A DNA stretch of 45,664 bases from JBGTGG01 sp964398945 (GTDB lineage: Bacteria; Bacteroidota; Bacteroidia; Cytophagales; Cyclobacteriaceae). Shown here piece by piece: positions 26,334-34,370 of the stretch. Every line of letters begins with the position of its first letter. Positions within the stretch are counted from its first letter, which is position 1. The DNA is taken from NCBI GenBank assembly GCA_964398945.1, contig CAYNOT010000027.1:1-45664 (forward strand), read 5' to 3'. The notes below the pieces were generated by a model that saw nothing but the letters and a program-made list of their open reading frames with translations, did no database searches and was not told the DNA's origin. The translations under genes were made by a program, and so were the position numbers.

Positions 26334-26426
26334 ATCATCCCATCCTACAAAACCTGTTTAGAAAAATAGGTAATTCTTTCAACAATTGGATATTTGTATT
26401 GTTACAGTGCTGACAACCTAAAAGTA

Positions 26427-27296
26427 ATGGGAAGATACTCGATCAAAGAACTTGAAAAACTATCCGGTATAAAAGCACATACCATCCGTATCTGGGAAAA
26501 AAGATACGGACTGATCGACCCTCAACGCACCGAAACCAATATCCGCTATTATACTGACGATGACTTGCGAAAAATCATCAACGTGGCGTTATTAAACCAT
26601 CAGGGAATAAAAATTTCGAAGATTGCCAACATGTCTTCTAAGGAGGTGAACGATGAAATCATCTCACTTTCAGAAAAAACCAACCACCACACCATCCACC
26701 ACGATCAATTAATCAAAACCGTGATCGAATTTGATGAAGAAGCTTTTGAAACCATCCTCCACCAAATTATCCTTCAAAATGGTTTCGAAAACACAGTCAT
26801 TAATGTGCTTTATCCCTTCCTGAATAAAATCGGTATCCTGTGGCAAACCGGGAACATCCATCCCGCCCAGGAGCATTTTGTTTCAAACCTCATCCGGCAA
26901 AAAATTATTGTAGCCATTGATGAATTGCCCCGTGCCAACCCTGACGGGCTGCGGGCGGTGGTATTCCTCCCTGAAAATGAACTACATGAAATTGGCCTGC
27001 TTTTCTATAATTATATCCTAAAAAAGAATGGCTACCGTACATATTACCTTGGACAAACGGTGCCCTATAAAGATCTTAAGGCCGTTTGCGATACCCATAA
27101 ACCCGAATTCTTGGTCACCGCTGTTGTTTCAACCTCCAAAAAACCAGAAATGGAGGCCTATCTCGAAAAAATGGCAATTGACTTTAAAAATTTAACCATG
27201 CTGGCTTCAGGTGCTCCGCTGATTGACAACGCAATCAAAACGCCCAAAAACATTAACGTATTCACTTCAATCGAGGAATTAAAAGATCAAATCTAA
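26427..27296 (+). CDS. carH: CarH/LitR-type B12-dependent MerR photoreceptor repressor
   Basis: This is a 289-residue transcription factor. Residues 4-75 are a MerR helix-turn-helix (YSIKELEKLSGIKAHTIRIWEKRYG). The middle has the W-x9-EH motif of the four-helix cap that holds adenosylcobalamin (W139, then nine residues, E149-H150), followed by a B12-binding Rossmann fold with H187-x-x-G190 (NELHEIG) supplying the lower axial histidine. In CarH proteins dark tetramers with AdoB12 repress carotenoid genes, and light breaks the Co-C bond. The residue after the Trp is Gln140, where I recall Thermus CarH having the histidine that forms the bis-His adduct. The gene sits directly before the carotenoid operon, on the same strand. 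ATG 26427 was chosen because the HTH starts there. Confidence 0.85.
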   Translation: MGRYSIKELEKLSGIKAHTIRIWEKRYGLIDPQRTETNIRYYTDDDLRKIINVALLNHQGIKISKIANMSSKEVNDEIISLSEKTNHHTIHHDQLIKTVIEFDEEAFETILHQIILQNGFENTVINVLYPFLNKIGILWQTGNIHPAQEHFVSNLIRQKIIVAIDELPRANPDGLRAVVFLPENELHEIGLLFYNYILKKNGYRTYYLGQTVPYKDLKAVCDTHKPEFLVTAVVSTSKKPEMEAYLEKMAIDFKNLTMLASGAPLIDNAIKTPKNINVFTSIEELKDQI

Positions 27297-27334
27297 TTTT
27301 GTTTAGTTTTTTTAAGAAATAATTAAACAATATT

Positions 27335-27392
27335 TTGGTTACACATGTTTAAGCTTTAGTTTTGTTCAATATTAAGCCAAAATACTTAAACA
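27335..27392 (+). promoter_or_regulatory. carotenoid operon promoter with candidate CarH operator
   Basis: A -33 TTG (27335-27337) and -7 TAGTTTTG (27357-27364) are separated by 19 bp, a full Bacteroidota promoter. TGTTTAAG (27346-27353) lies between the two elements, and its exact inverse CTTAAACA (27385-27392) ends just before the ATG at 27394. A third half-site, TTAAACAA, is at 27323-27330, 63 bp from its downstream counterpart. This placement would let a repressor block RNA polymerase. The operator role is inference, and the 8-mer is AT-rich enough to occur by chance. Confidence 0.55.
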
Positions 27393-27393
27393 A

Positions 27394-27906
27394 ATGACAG
27401 CACTCGAATTCAACCACCAAGTAGCGGGACTCCAGGATGTATTGCGCTTGTTTACATTTCGATTTACCAGAAATCAGGTAGAGTCGGAAGATTTGGTTCA
27501 GGATACAATTTTAAAGGCCCTTCGCTATCGCGAAAAATTCAAAGAGAACACCAATTTGAAAGGCTGGCTTTTTACCATTATGCGCAACACGTATATCAAT
27601 GGCTATCGCAAACGAAAAAAAGCAAATACCTGGTTAGATGATAGCCCGGGTTCATTAAAACTAAATATTGAAGAAACGTACACGTTCAATAAGCCTGGAA
27701 AGAATCTGGAATACCAGGAGATAGTTGAAAAGTCGAGGGAAATAAATAGTATCTTATGGGAACCGTTCCAAATGTATACCGATGGCTACAAATATCAGGA
27801 AATAGCCGATCACTTTAATCTTCCACTCGGAACGGTAAAAAACAGGATTTTCCATGCGCGGAAAGAAATGCAGGAAAAATTAAAAGATTACGCATATCTA
27901 AATTAA
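27394..27906 (+). CDS. ECF-type RNA polymerase sigma factor
   Basis: This is a 170-residue sigma-70 family factor of the ECF group. The region 2 stretch includes RFTRNQVESEDLVQDTILKALRYREKF and GWLFTIMRNTYINGYRKR. Region 4 is the C-terminal helix-turn-helix (YQEIADHFNLPLGTVKNRIFHARKEMQEKL). No anti-sigma factor gene is adjacent. Being the first gene behind the operon promoter and nine bases ahead of crtI, it is probably controlled by the CarH-like regulator and may amplify or extend the light response to other promoters. Confidence 0.92.
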   Translation: MTALEFNHQVAGLQDVLRLFTFRFTRNQVESEDLVQDTILKALRYREKFKENTNLKGWLFTIMRNTYINGYRKRKKANTWLDDSPGSLKLNIEETYTFNKPGKNLEYQEIVEKSREINSILWEPFQMYTDGYKYQEIADHFNLPLGTVKNRIFHARKEMQEKLKDYAYLN

Positions 27907-27914
27907 AATCCAGC

Positions 27915-29396
27915 GTGCCAACCGTAGCAATCATAGGATCAGGTTTTGCCGGGCTTTCAGCAGCAACGCATCTTGCAAACGAGGGCTTCGCGGTCACTGT
28001 CTTTGAAAAAAACAGTTCATCAGGAGGCCGGGCAAGAAAATTTGAAGCGTGTGGTTTTACTTTTGATATGGGCCCGAGTTGGTATTGGATGCCCGATATC
28101 TTCGAACACTATTTTACATCTTTTGGAAAAAAAGTTGAAGACTATTACAGTCTACAACGGCTTGATCCTTCCTACAAGATTTTCTTTGGAAAAAATGAAT
28201 CAATGGATATTCCGGCAGGGATAGAAGCGCTTTGCAAAAAGTTCGAGGGGATTGAACCGGGAAGTGGAAACCATCTTCGGGAATTTTTAAAAGAAGGCAA
28301 ACTAAAATACGAAGTAGGCATGAACAAGCTGGTCCACAAGCCAGGGCTTTCGATAACAGAGCTGTTCGATTTAAAAATGATCCGGGAAGTTTTTCAGGTC
28401 CACTTCTTTCAATCAATTTCCAAATACATCCGCAAATATTTTAAAGACCCGAGGCTTATTCAATTGTTGGAGTTTCCGGTTTTGTTTCTCGGTGCACCCC
28501 CAGAAAAAACACCGGCCCTATACAGCTTAATGAACTATGCCGATATGGCCCTGGGTACGTGGTATCCAAAAGGAGGTATGTTCAAAATAGTTGACGCCAT
28601 GACATCATTGGCAATAGAAAAAGGAGTAGGATTTGAATTCAACAGTACCGTAAAACAAATCATTGTTACGAATGGCATGGTAAAATCTGTGGTTGTAAAC
28701 GAACACCAACGGGATTTTGATTATGTAGTAGCAGGCGCTGATTATCATCACACAGAACAAGCCCTTTTACAACCCGACAAACGGAACTACTCAAAAAGCT
28801 ATTGGGATAGCCGCTCACTGGCACCCTCTTCGCTTATATTTTACCTGGGGGTTTCCAAAAAACTAAAAAACCTGTTGCACCATAATTTATTCTTTGATCA
28901 GGATTTTAAACAACACGCACAGGAAATATATTACCATCCGCAATGGCCATCCAATCCATTGTTCTATGTATGCTGTCCATCCAAAACGGATGAAACGGTT
29001 GCCCCTGAAGGAAGTGAAAACCTTTTTGTTCTCATTCCTGTTGCACCGGGGCTCTGCGACAATGAAGAAATCCGTGACAAGTATTTTGAAGTAGTGATTG
29101 ATCGACTGGAGCAATTAACAAAACAAACATTCAAATCCGAGATTGTTTTTAAACGGAGCTACGCACATCGTGATTTTATTGTTGATTACCATGCATTCAA
29201 AGGCAATGCCTATGGACTGGCCAATACACTCACACAAACCGCAAACCTGAAACCCAGGATCACCAACAAAAAAGTAAGCAACCTTTTTTATACAGGCCAG
29301 CTTACAGTGCCAGGCCCCGGAGTTCCACCTTCACTGATCAGTGGTGGTGTGGTTGCAAAAGAACTTATTAAAAGAAGCAAACAGAAAGTAGGATGA
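27915..29396 (+). CDS. crtI: phytoene desaturase
   Basis: This is a 493-residue FAD enzyme that converts phytoene to lycopene through successive desaturations. The N-terminal dinucleotide motif GSGFAGLSAATHLANEG (residues 8-24) is followed by the acidic FEKNSSSGGRAR stretch. The carotenoid oxidoreductase C-terminal signature is NLFYTGQLTVPGPGVPPSLISGG. The start codon is GTG at 27915, because no ATG lies between the sigma-factor stop and the FAD motif. The gene overlaps crtB by four bases (ATGA). Related enzymes include CrtN and CrtD types, but the crtB and cyclase neighbours support CrtI. Confidence 0.93.
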   Translation: MPTVAIIGSGFAGLSAATHLANEGFAVTVFEKNSSSGGRARKFEACGFTFDMGPSWYWMPDIFEHYFTSFGKKVEDYYSLQRLDPSYKIFFGKNESMDIPAGIEALCKKFEGIEPGSGNHLREFLKEGKLKYEVGMNKLVHKPGLSITELFDLKMIREVFQVHFFQSISKYIRKYFKDPRLIQLLEFPVLFLGAPPEKTPALYSLMNYADMALGTWYPKGGMFKIVDAMTSLAIEKGVGFEFNSTVKQIIVTNGMVKSVVVNEHQRDFDYVVAGADYHHTEQALLQPDKRNYSKSYWDSRSLAPSSLIFYLGVSKKLKNLLHHNLFFDQDFKQHAQEIYYHPQWPSNPLFYVCCPSKTDETVAPEGSENLFVLIPVAPGLCDNEEIRDKYFEVVIDRLEQLTKQTFKSEIVFKRSYAHRDFIVDYHAFKGNAYGLANTLTQTANLKPRITNKKVSNLFYTGQLTVPGPGVPPSLISGGVVAKELIKRSKQKVG

Positions 29397-30229
29397 AGGA
29401 TTTATTTGATCAGGTGTCTTTAAAAACCAGTATACTAACTACCCGAAGTTATAGTACATCCTTTTCATTAGGGATTTTTTGTCTTGATAAAACCATTCGC
29501 CCTTCCATTTATTCGATTTATGGATTTGTTCGCTTTGCAGATGAAATTGTAGATAGTTTCCATGGATTTAATAAACGTGATTTGCTTACACGTTTTTCGG
29601 ATGAAACACATCGTGCCATTACAGAAGGTATTAGTTTGAACCCAATCCTAAACAGCTTTCAAAAAACAGTCAAACAGTATTCCATTCCGCTTGATTTAAT
29701 CGATTGTTTCTTAAAGAGCATGGAAATGGATTTGAAAGACATGGAGCATTCCAAGTCATCGTATGAGGAGTATATCGTGGGATCTGCAGAAGTGGTCGGG
29801 TTAATGTGCTTGAAAGTTTTTGTAAATGGCGATGATCACGCTTATGAAAAATTAAAGCCTTCCGCTATGCGGCTTGGTGCAGCTTTTCAAAAAGTAAATT
29901 TTCTTCGGGACCTCAAACAAGATTTTTCAGAGTTGGGAAGATCCTACTTTCCAAATGTGGATTTGAACCAATTTGACGAAAGGAGCAAGAAAAAAATCGA
30001 AAAAGAGATCGATGAAGATTTTTATATTGCCAGTCAGGGAATAAAAATGCTTCCGCTAAGTTCGCGGTTTGGTGTCTACGTTGCGTATATTTACTACCAG
30101 ACACTCTTTAAGAAAATCAAAAATACGGCAGCTGATAAAATCTTGAAATGCAGAATTCGAATTCCAAACACAAAAAAAGCATCCTTGTTGGCGTACTCTT
30201 TTGTTAAATTTCAATTAAAGCGCATCTGA
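29393..30229 (+). CDS. crtB: phytoene synthase
   Basis: This 278-residue enzyme joins two geranylgeranyl diphosphates head to head. The two aspartate-rich motifs of squalene/phytoene synthases are present: DEIVD (50-54) in YGFVRFADEIVD, and NFLRDLKQDFSELGRSYFP in the second half. VGLMCLKVF precedes that second motif, as in the family. It overlaps crtI upstream and idi downstream by one base (TGATG), implying coupled translation. A squalene synthase role is less likely given the neighbours. Confidence 0.94.
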   Translation: MKDLFDQVSLKTSILTTRSYSTSFSLGIFCLDKTIRPSIYSIYGFVRFADEIVDSFHGFNKRDLLTRFSDETHRAITEGISLNPILNSFQKTVKQYSIPLDLIDCFLKSMEMDLKDMEHSKSSYEEYIVGSAEVVGLMCLKVFVNGDDHAYEKLKPSAMRLGAAFQKVNFLRDLKQDFSELGRSYFPNVDLNQFDERSKKKIEKEIDEDFYIASQGIKMLPLSSRFGVYVAYIYYQTLFKKIKNTAADKILKCRIRIPNTKKASLLAYSFVKFQLKRI

Positions 30230-30750
30230 TGGCAAATGTTATCCTGGTAGACGAACACGACAATGAAATTGGGCGAATGGAGAAACTGGAAGCCCATAAA
30301 AAAGGAATGCTCCACCGTGCCTTTTCAGTATTGTTGATGAACAACAAAGGCGAAATGCTGATCCAAAAAAGGGCCTCTGACAAGTACCACTCAGCAGGCC
30401 TGTGGTCGAATGCGTGTTGTAGCCATCCGCTGGGAAACGATCCCATTGAAAAAGAAGCGCGGGCAAGGCTCATGGGTGAAATGGGGATCGATACACCCCT
30501 CACGTTTCAATACTCCTTTATTTATAAAGCAAATTTGGACAACAACCTTATCGAACATGAGTTGGATTATGTATTTTTAGGAACCTTTGACGGTGTGCCT
30601 ACGCTGAACAAAGAAGAAGTGCAAGACTGGAAATATGTTGATTTACAGAAATTACAAGACGATGTTAACAACCATCCTGAAAAATATTCGCACTGGTTTC
30701 GATTAATCCTTAACCATTGGCCGAATGAAGTCCTTGAAAAAAAACAATAG
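30229..30750 (+). CDS. idi: isopentenyl-diphosphate delta-isomerase, type 1
   Basis: This is a 173-residue Nudix-fold enzyme that interconverts isopentenyl and dimethylallyl diphosphate, supplying precursors for carotenoids. Key parts are VDEHDNEIGRMEK at the start, KRASDKYHSAGLWSNACCSHP with the catalytic cysteine, a shortened Nudix helix (EKEARARLMGEMGI), and EHELDYVF with the metal-binding glutamates. It overlaps crtB and the AraC gene, so it belongs to the same transcript. Confidence 0.95.
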   Translation: MANVILVDEHDNEIGRMEKLEAHKKGMLHRAFSVLLMNNKGEMLIQKRASDKYHSAGLWSNACCSHPLGNDPIEKEARARLMGEMGIDTPLTFQYSFIYKANLDNNLIEHELDYVFLGTFDGVPTLNKEEVQDWKYVDLQKLQDDVNNHPEKYSHWFRLILNHWPNEVLEKKQ

Positions 30751-31618
30751 AAAGGAAATACCAAAAATTTCCCTTTGGGGTATTGATGACATAAAAAACT
30801 TCAACGCCATACACTATCACCAATGGGTGCCCGAAAACCTCCCGCAATATTCCCCGCATAAAAAAACGCACTTTGTAGCTTCGTTTATTGTACGCGGAAA
30901 ATTAAAATCATATATCGACTTTCGGGAATATGGGATGGCCCCTGGTTTTTCGGCACTGGTTAACCCAAATCAGATCCACTGGATTGAAGTAAAACGGCCA
31001 CAAATTGTGGAAGCGTATGTATTGGCGTTCAATAAAAAATTCCTTGATAAACTGGACATTCGACCGGGCGTAAAAATCACAATACATGCCGCGGAAGAGC
31101 ATATCAAAATAGCGCCAGGCGAGCACGCTGAAATTCTCCGAAAACTTTTCCAATCCATAATAGAAGAATTTCAACGTGATGGTGAAAGGGCAAATTTCAT
31201 TGTTTGCAAACTCATGGAAGCGTTGCTAACCAAATTCGACCAAATCCATCCTTCAAAGAAATCCAGTTTTAAAAAGAGCGCCCCTTTATACCTTCAATTT
31301 TTAAATGCCCTTGACGAAAGCATAAGTGAAAACCATCGTGTAAGCTATTATGCTAAACTTTTGGGAACATCCGAAAAAAGTTTGAACCGTGCGTGCCAGG
31401 AGGTTGCAGGTGAAACCGTCCAACAAGTCATCCATCATAAAATCAATTACGAAGCCAAGCGGTTGCTTCACTTTTCCAAAACGTCCGCAAAAGAGATCGC
31501 CTACAAAACCGGCTTCCGGGACCCCGTACAATTCTCGAAATTTTTTAAACACCACAATAGCCGTACTCCTATGGAATACAGGCGGCAACTATTTTCACAA
31601 AAAAAGTACATGTCCTGA
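30725..31618 (+). CDS. AraC-family transcriptional regulator
   Basis: This is a 297-residue regulator. The N-terminal part (about 1-170) has a cupin-like pattern (HFVASFIVRGKLKSYIDFREYGMAPGFSALVNPNQIH). The C-terminal 110 residues carry two helix-turn-helix units, VSYYAKLLGTSEKSLNRACQEVAGETVQQVIHHKINYEAKRLL and SAKEIAYKTGFRDPVQFSKFFKHHNSRTPMEYRR. The reading frame starts inside idi (26-base overlap), so it is the last gene of the first carotenoid transcript. Its ligand is unknown; it could feed back on the pathway. Confidence 0.9.
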   Translation: MKSLKKNNRKEIPKISLWGIDDIKNFNAIHYHQWVPENLPQYSPHKKTHFVASFIVRGKLKSYIDFREYGMAPGFSALVNPNQIHWIEVKRPQIVEAYVLAFNKKFLDKLDIRPGVKITIHAAEEHIKIAPGEHAEILRKLFQSIIEEFQRDGERANFIVCKLMEALLTKFDQIHPSKKSSFKKSAPLYLQFLNALDESISENHRVSYYAKLLGTSEKSLNRACQEVAGETVQQVIHHKINYEAKRLLHFSKTSAKEIAYKTGFRDPVQFSKFFKHHNSRTPMEYRRQLFSQKKYMS

Positions 31619-31913
31619 AACCACAGTACTTGACTGTGATTGACAAGGTTCTATCCTGCATTTCAATGGAAATTTGCACTGGTTTTAACGCTTAACTAAA
31701 TGATTATGCTTACATGGAACGACCGCGTATGGTTCTTTCACTCAAACGAAGAATTGGAGGCGTTTAAGAATTTCTGGAATTTATGAATTTAAGGTTAGCG
31801 GTTTGTCACAAGTATTGTCCGTAAAAGACAATAACAATGGATATAAGAAACCGTTAAGTAGTGTGTGGGTTGATTAAAGATGTTTTTTTGGTAGATAAGT
31901 GAAGTTGGATTGT

Positions 31914-31948
31914 GTAAAGGGTCGTTCCGGGTTGGACGGCCCTTTTTT
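31914..31948 (+). terminator. terminator between the two halves of the carotenoid cluster
   Basis: AAAGGGTCGT (31916-31925) pairs with ACGGCCCTTT (31935-31945), with one G-T pair and a short loop. TTTTTTG follows on the plus strand. It separates the sigma-crtIB-idi-AraC transcript from the photolyase-crtZ-cyclase transcript. Confidence 0.85.
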
Positions 31949-31956
31949 GTTTAAAC
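31949..31956. promoter_or_regulatory. GTTTAAAC palindrome before the photolyase gene
   Basis: The sequence TGTTTAAAC starts at the end of the terminator T tract, 28 bp before the photolyase start. It shares TGTTTAA with the candidate operator half-sites at 27346 and 27385. It may be a second operator of the light regulator. No clean TAnnTTTG element is seen here. Confidence 0.35.
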
Positions 31957-31984
31957 CTTTTTGCCAGAATGTTGTTAAAACGAT

Positions 31985-33319
31985 GTGCACAAAACAAGCA
32001 TATCCCCTGAACAATTCCTGAGCAGGAACCACGATCCATTCGTGGTCGTGTGGATGCGAAGGGATCTTCGCATTGAAGATCATCATGCGTTACATGCTGC
32101 GCTCAGCATACACAAAAATGTGCTTCCGCTATTCATCTTAGATACACGGATTCTAAACGAACTGGAGGACAGCACCGATAAACGCGTTCAATTTATTTAT
32201 GGGCAACTTCAGTTGTTACATGAAAAACTTGTTGAACAAGGATCGGCCATGTTGGTACTTTATGGAAACCCGGTCAGTATTTTTAAAACCCTTCCGTGCA
32301 GAGCAGTCTATACAAACAGCGATTATGAACCCTACGCCAGAAAAAGGGACCAGGAAGTAAAAACCATTTTAAAGGAAAGAGGAATTGATTTTTTCGAATT
32401 CAAAGATCAGGTCATTTTTGAGAAAGATGAAATCCTCAAGAAAGATGAAAGCCCGTACACAATTTTTACACCGTATGGCAAACAATGGAAATTGAAATTA
32501 ACGGTAACGGGAATCCATCCGTATCAAACACAACACCTTCTTAAAAATTTGTACCGCACAAACCCCATTGCCATTCCTGAACTGCAAGCATTCGGGTTCG
32601 AAAAAACAAGTCCCGGTTTTCCCGAACGGAAAATCAAATTAAAAACCATTCAAGGCTATCATAAACACCGTGACTACCCGGGTGTTGACGGAACTTCAAA
32701 ACTGAGCGTCCACCTCCGGTTTGGAACAGTGAGTATTCGAAAGTTGGTTCAACTGGCAATTACAGAAAACGAAACCTGGCTTAACGAATTGATATGGCGC
32801 GACTTTTACCAGATGATCCTTTGGCATTTTCCTGAGGTGGGGAAATCTTTTAAAAGACAATACGATAAAATTGTGTGGAGAAATGATGAAAATGAATTTG
32901 ATAAATGGTGCGAAGGAAAAACCGGCTATCCACTGGTTGATGCCGGAATGCGGGAATTGAATGAAACAGGATTTATGCACAACCGCGTTAGAATGGTAAC
33001 GGCCAGTTTTTTAACCAAGCATTTGCTGATCGACTGGCGCTGGGGGGAAGCATACTTTGCGAAAAAACTCCTCGACTTCGATCTGTCCGCCAATAACGGT
33101 GGTTGGCAATGGGCTGCAGGGTGTGGGTGTGATGCTGCCCCCTACTTCAGGGTTTTTAACCCAACGCTACAAGAAAACAAGTTTGATCAGGATCGGGTGT
33201 ACATAAAAAAATGGATTCCTGAAATCGATACGCCTCAGTACCCTAAACCAATAGTAGACCATAGTATGGCAAGGAACCGTGCGATAGAAGCCTACAAAAT
33301 GGCCTTAACCAACACATGA
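31985..33319 (+). CDS. phrB: deoxyribodipyrimidine photolyase (class I)
   Basis: This 444-residue FAD protein repairs UV-induced cyclobutane pyrimidine dimers using blue light. The N-terminal antenna domain starts VVVWMRRDLRIEDHHAL. The C-terminal catalytic domain contains ELIWRDFYQMIL, GYPLVDAGMRELNETGFMHNRVRMV and the FAD-site stretch LSANNGGWQWAAGCGCDAAPYFR. The class I CPD photolyase/cryptochrome group is clear, and repair activity is the simplest reading. The only suitable start is GTG at 31985, since an in-frame stop lies nine bases upstream. An out-of-frame ATG at 31983 opens a 12-codon frame across it. The gene overlaps the SRPBCC gene by four bases. Confidence 0.93.
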   Translation: MHKTSISPEQFLSRNHDPFVVVWMRRDLRIEDHHALHAALSIHKNVLPLFILDTRILNELEDSTDKRVQFIYGQLQLLHEKLVEQGSAMLVLYGNPVSIFKTLPCRAVYTNSDYEPYARKRDQEVKTILKERGIDFFEFKDQVIFEKDEILKKDESPYTIFTPYGKQWKLKLTVTGIHPYQTQHLLKNLYRTNPIAIPELQAFGFEKTSPGFPERKIKLKTIQGYHKHRDYPGVDGTSKLSVHLRFGTVSIRKLVQLAITENETWLNELIWRDFYQMILWHFPEVGKSFKRQYDKIVWRNDENEFDKWCEGKTGYPLVDAGMRELNETGFMHNRVRMVTASFLTKHLLIDWRWGEAYFAKKLLDFDLSANNGGWQWAAGCGCDAAPYFRVFNPTLQENKFDQDRVYIKKWIPEIDTPQYPKPIVDHSMARNRAIEAYKMALTNT

Positions 33320-33780
33320 AAACTTATCACCTGGAATTCACACAGTTTTTGCCTATTACCATCAGTGAGGCCTGGAACTTTTTTTCTTCACCGAAAAACC
33401 TTCAAAAGATCACACCTGAAAAAATGGGGTTCAAAATCAAATTCCAATCGGGTGGGGAAAAGATGTATGCAGGACAACTCATTGAATACAAAATAAAAGC
33501 CATTCCTTTTTATTCCACCACCTGGCTTACCGAAATAACCCATGTGGACCGTCCATCTTTTTTTGTTGATGTACAGCGAAAAGGCCCTTATTCAATGTGG
33601 CATCACCAACATAGTTTTGAAGAAATAGAAGGCGGGGTCAAAATGTCGGATACAATTTCCTATAGCATACCGCTCGGCATCCTTGGTCGATTAATGAATT
33701 ATCTATTCATACATGCGGAGATAAACCGTATTTTTGCACATCGAAAGACTGTGCTTACTAAACTATTTGGCACGTTTTAA
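33316..33780 (+). CDS. SRPBCC-family ligand-binding protein
   Basis: This is a 154-residue soluble protein of the START/Bet v1-like SRPBCC superfamily. It starts TYHLEFTQFLPITISEAWNFFSSPKNLQKITPEKMGF and has the typical alternating strands (YSTTWLTEITHVDRPSFFVDVQRKGPYSMWHHQHSFEEIEGGVKMSDTISY). The C-terminal long helix (HAEINRIFAHRKTVLTKLF) closes the hydrophobic cavity. Homologues often travel with photolyase and carotenoid genes; their ligand is undefined, and a lipid or carotenoid intermediate is a guess. It is coupled to the photolyase (ATGA overlap) and lies two bases before crtZ. Confidence 0.82.
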   Translation: MKTYHLEFTQFLPITISEAWNFFSSPKNLQKITPEKMGFKIKFQSGGEKMYAGQLIEYKIKAIPFYSTTWLTEITHVDRPSFFVDVQRKGPYSMWHHQHSFEEIEGGVKMSDTISYSIPLGILGRLMNYLFIHAEINRIFAHRKTVLTKLFGTF

Positions 33781-33782
33781 TT

Positions 33783-34277
33783 ATGGAATCAAGTACCATT
33801 GTTTTATGCTCCCTCATTACCATCGGCACCTTTCTCTTTTGGGAATTTGTGGCGTGGTTTACACATAAATACATTATGCACGGTGTACTTTGGATTTGGC
33901 ATAAATCGCATCACAGTGTGCACCATCATGCGCTGGAAAAAAATGACTGGTTTGCGGTTGTCTTTAGCTTGCCGTCAATTGGCCTTTTCTATTATTTCTC
34001 AATCGTCTCGTACAATCCGTATTGGCTGGCGGTAGGCTTGGGCATCTTTTTTTATGGGTTGTTTTACATGATCTTCCACGATGTGATTGTCCACCAACGC
34101 ATCAAATGGAGACCAAAGAAAAGGAGCAGTTATTTAGAGCGTATGGTCAACGCCCATTACGTTCATCATAGCAAACATACTAAGGAGGATTGTGAAGCCT
34201 TTGGGTTCCTGTATGCCCCTAAAAAATATCAGCCAAAAAAATTCAAACTCAAGACCGATCGTCAAAGTACGCAATAA
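33783..34277 (+). CDS. crtZ: beta-carotene hydroxylase
   Basis: This is a 164-residue membrane-bound di-iron hydroxylase of the fatty acid hydroxylase superfamily. It adds 3-hydroxyl groups to the beta-rings to make zeaxanthin. The histidine clusters are all visible: HKYIMH, HKSHHSVHHH, HDVIVHQR and HYVHHSKHTKEDCEAFGF. Four hydrophobic segments place it in the inner membrane. It is two bases downstream of the SRPBCC gene and 93 bases before the cyclase gene. Confidence 0.93.
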   Translation: MESSTIVLCSLITIGTFLFWEFVAWFTHKYIMHGVLWIWHKSHHSVHHHALEKNDWFAVVFSLPSIGLFYYFSIVSYNPYWLAVGLGIFFYGLFYMIFHDVIVHQRIKWRPKKRSSYLERMVNAHYVHHSKHTKEDCEAFGFLYAPKKYQPKKFKLKTDRQSTQ

Positions 34278-34370
34278 GAGGCTGCTTACGGCTTCCTCCA
34301 CCGATTAACAAAATATCCCCCGGATTTGGTTGCAAGTGATTTCAATTCTTAAATTGTACGCTTAACCCAC

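Larger units (their letters stand above)
31619..31984. other. 366-bp gap with possible gene remnant
   Basis: Between the AraC and photolyase genes I see no intact gene. A 28-codon frame (31700-31786) starting MIMLTWNDRVWFFH ends abruptly. The neighbouring frame then reads coding-like residues (YEFKVSGLSQVLSVKDNNNG) to a TAA at 31877. That could be a short gene broken by a frameshift, or chance. A terminator and a GTTTAAAC palindrome follow. Confidence 0.35.

Noticed and set aside
31700..31786. 28-codon frame as an intact gene
   Set aside because: It is too short, has no family resemblance, and its continuation lies in another frame. I kept it only as a possible remnant.
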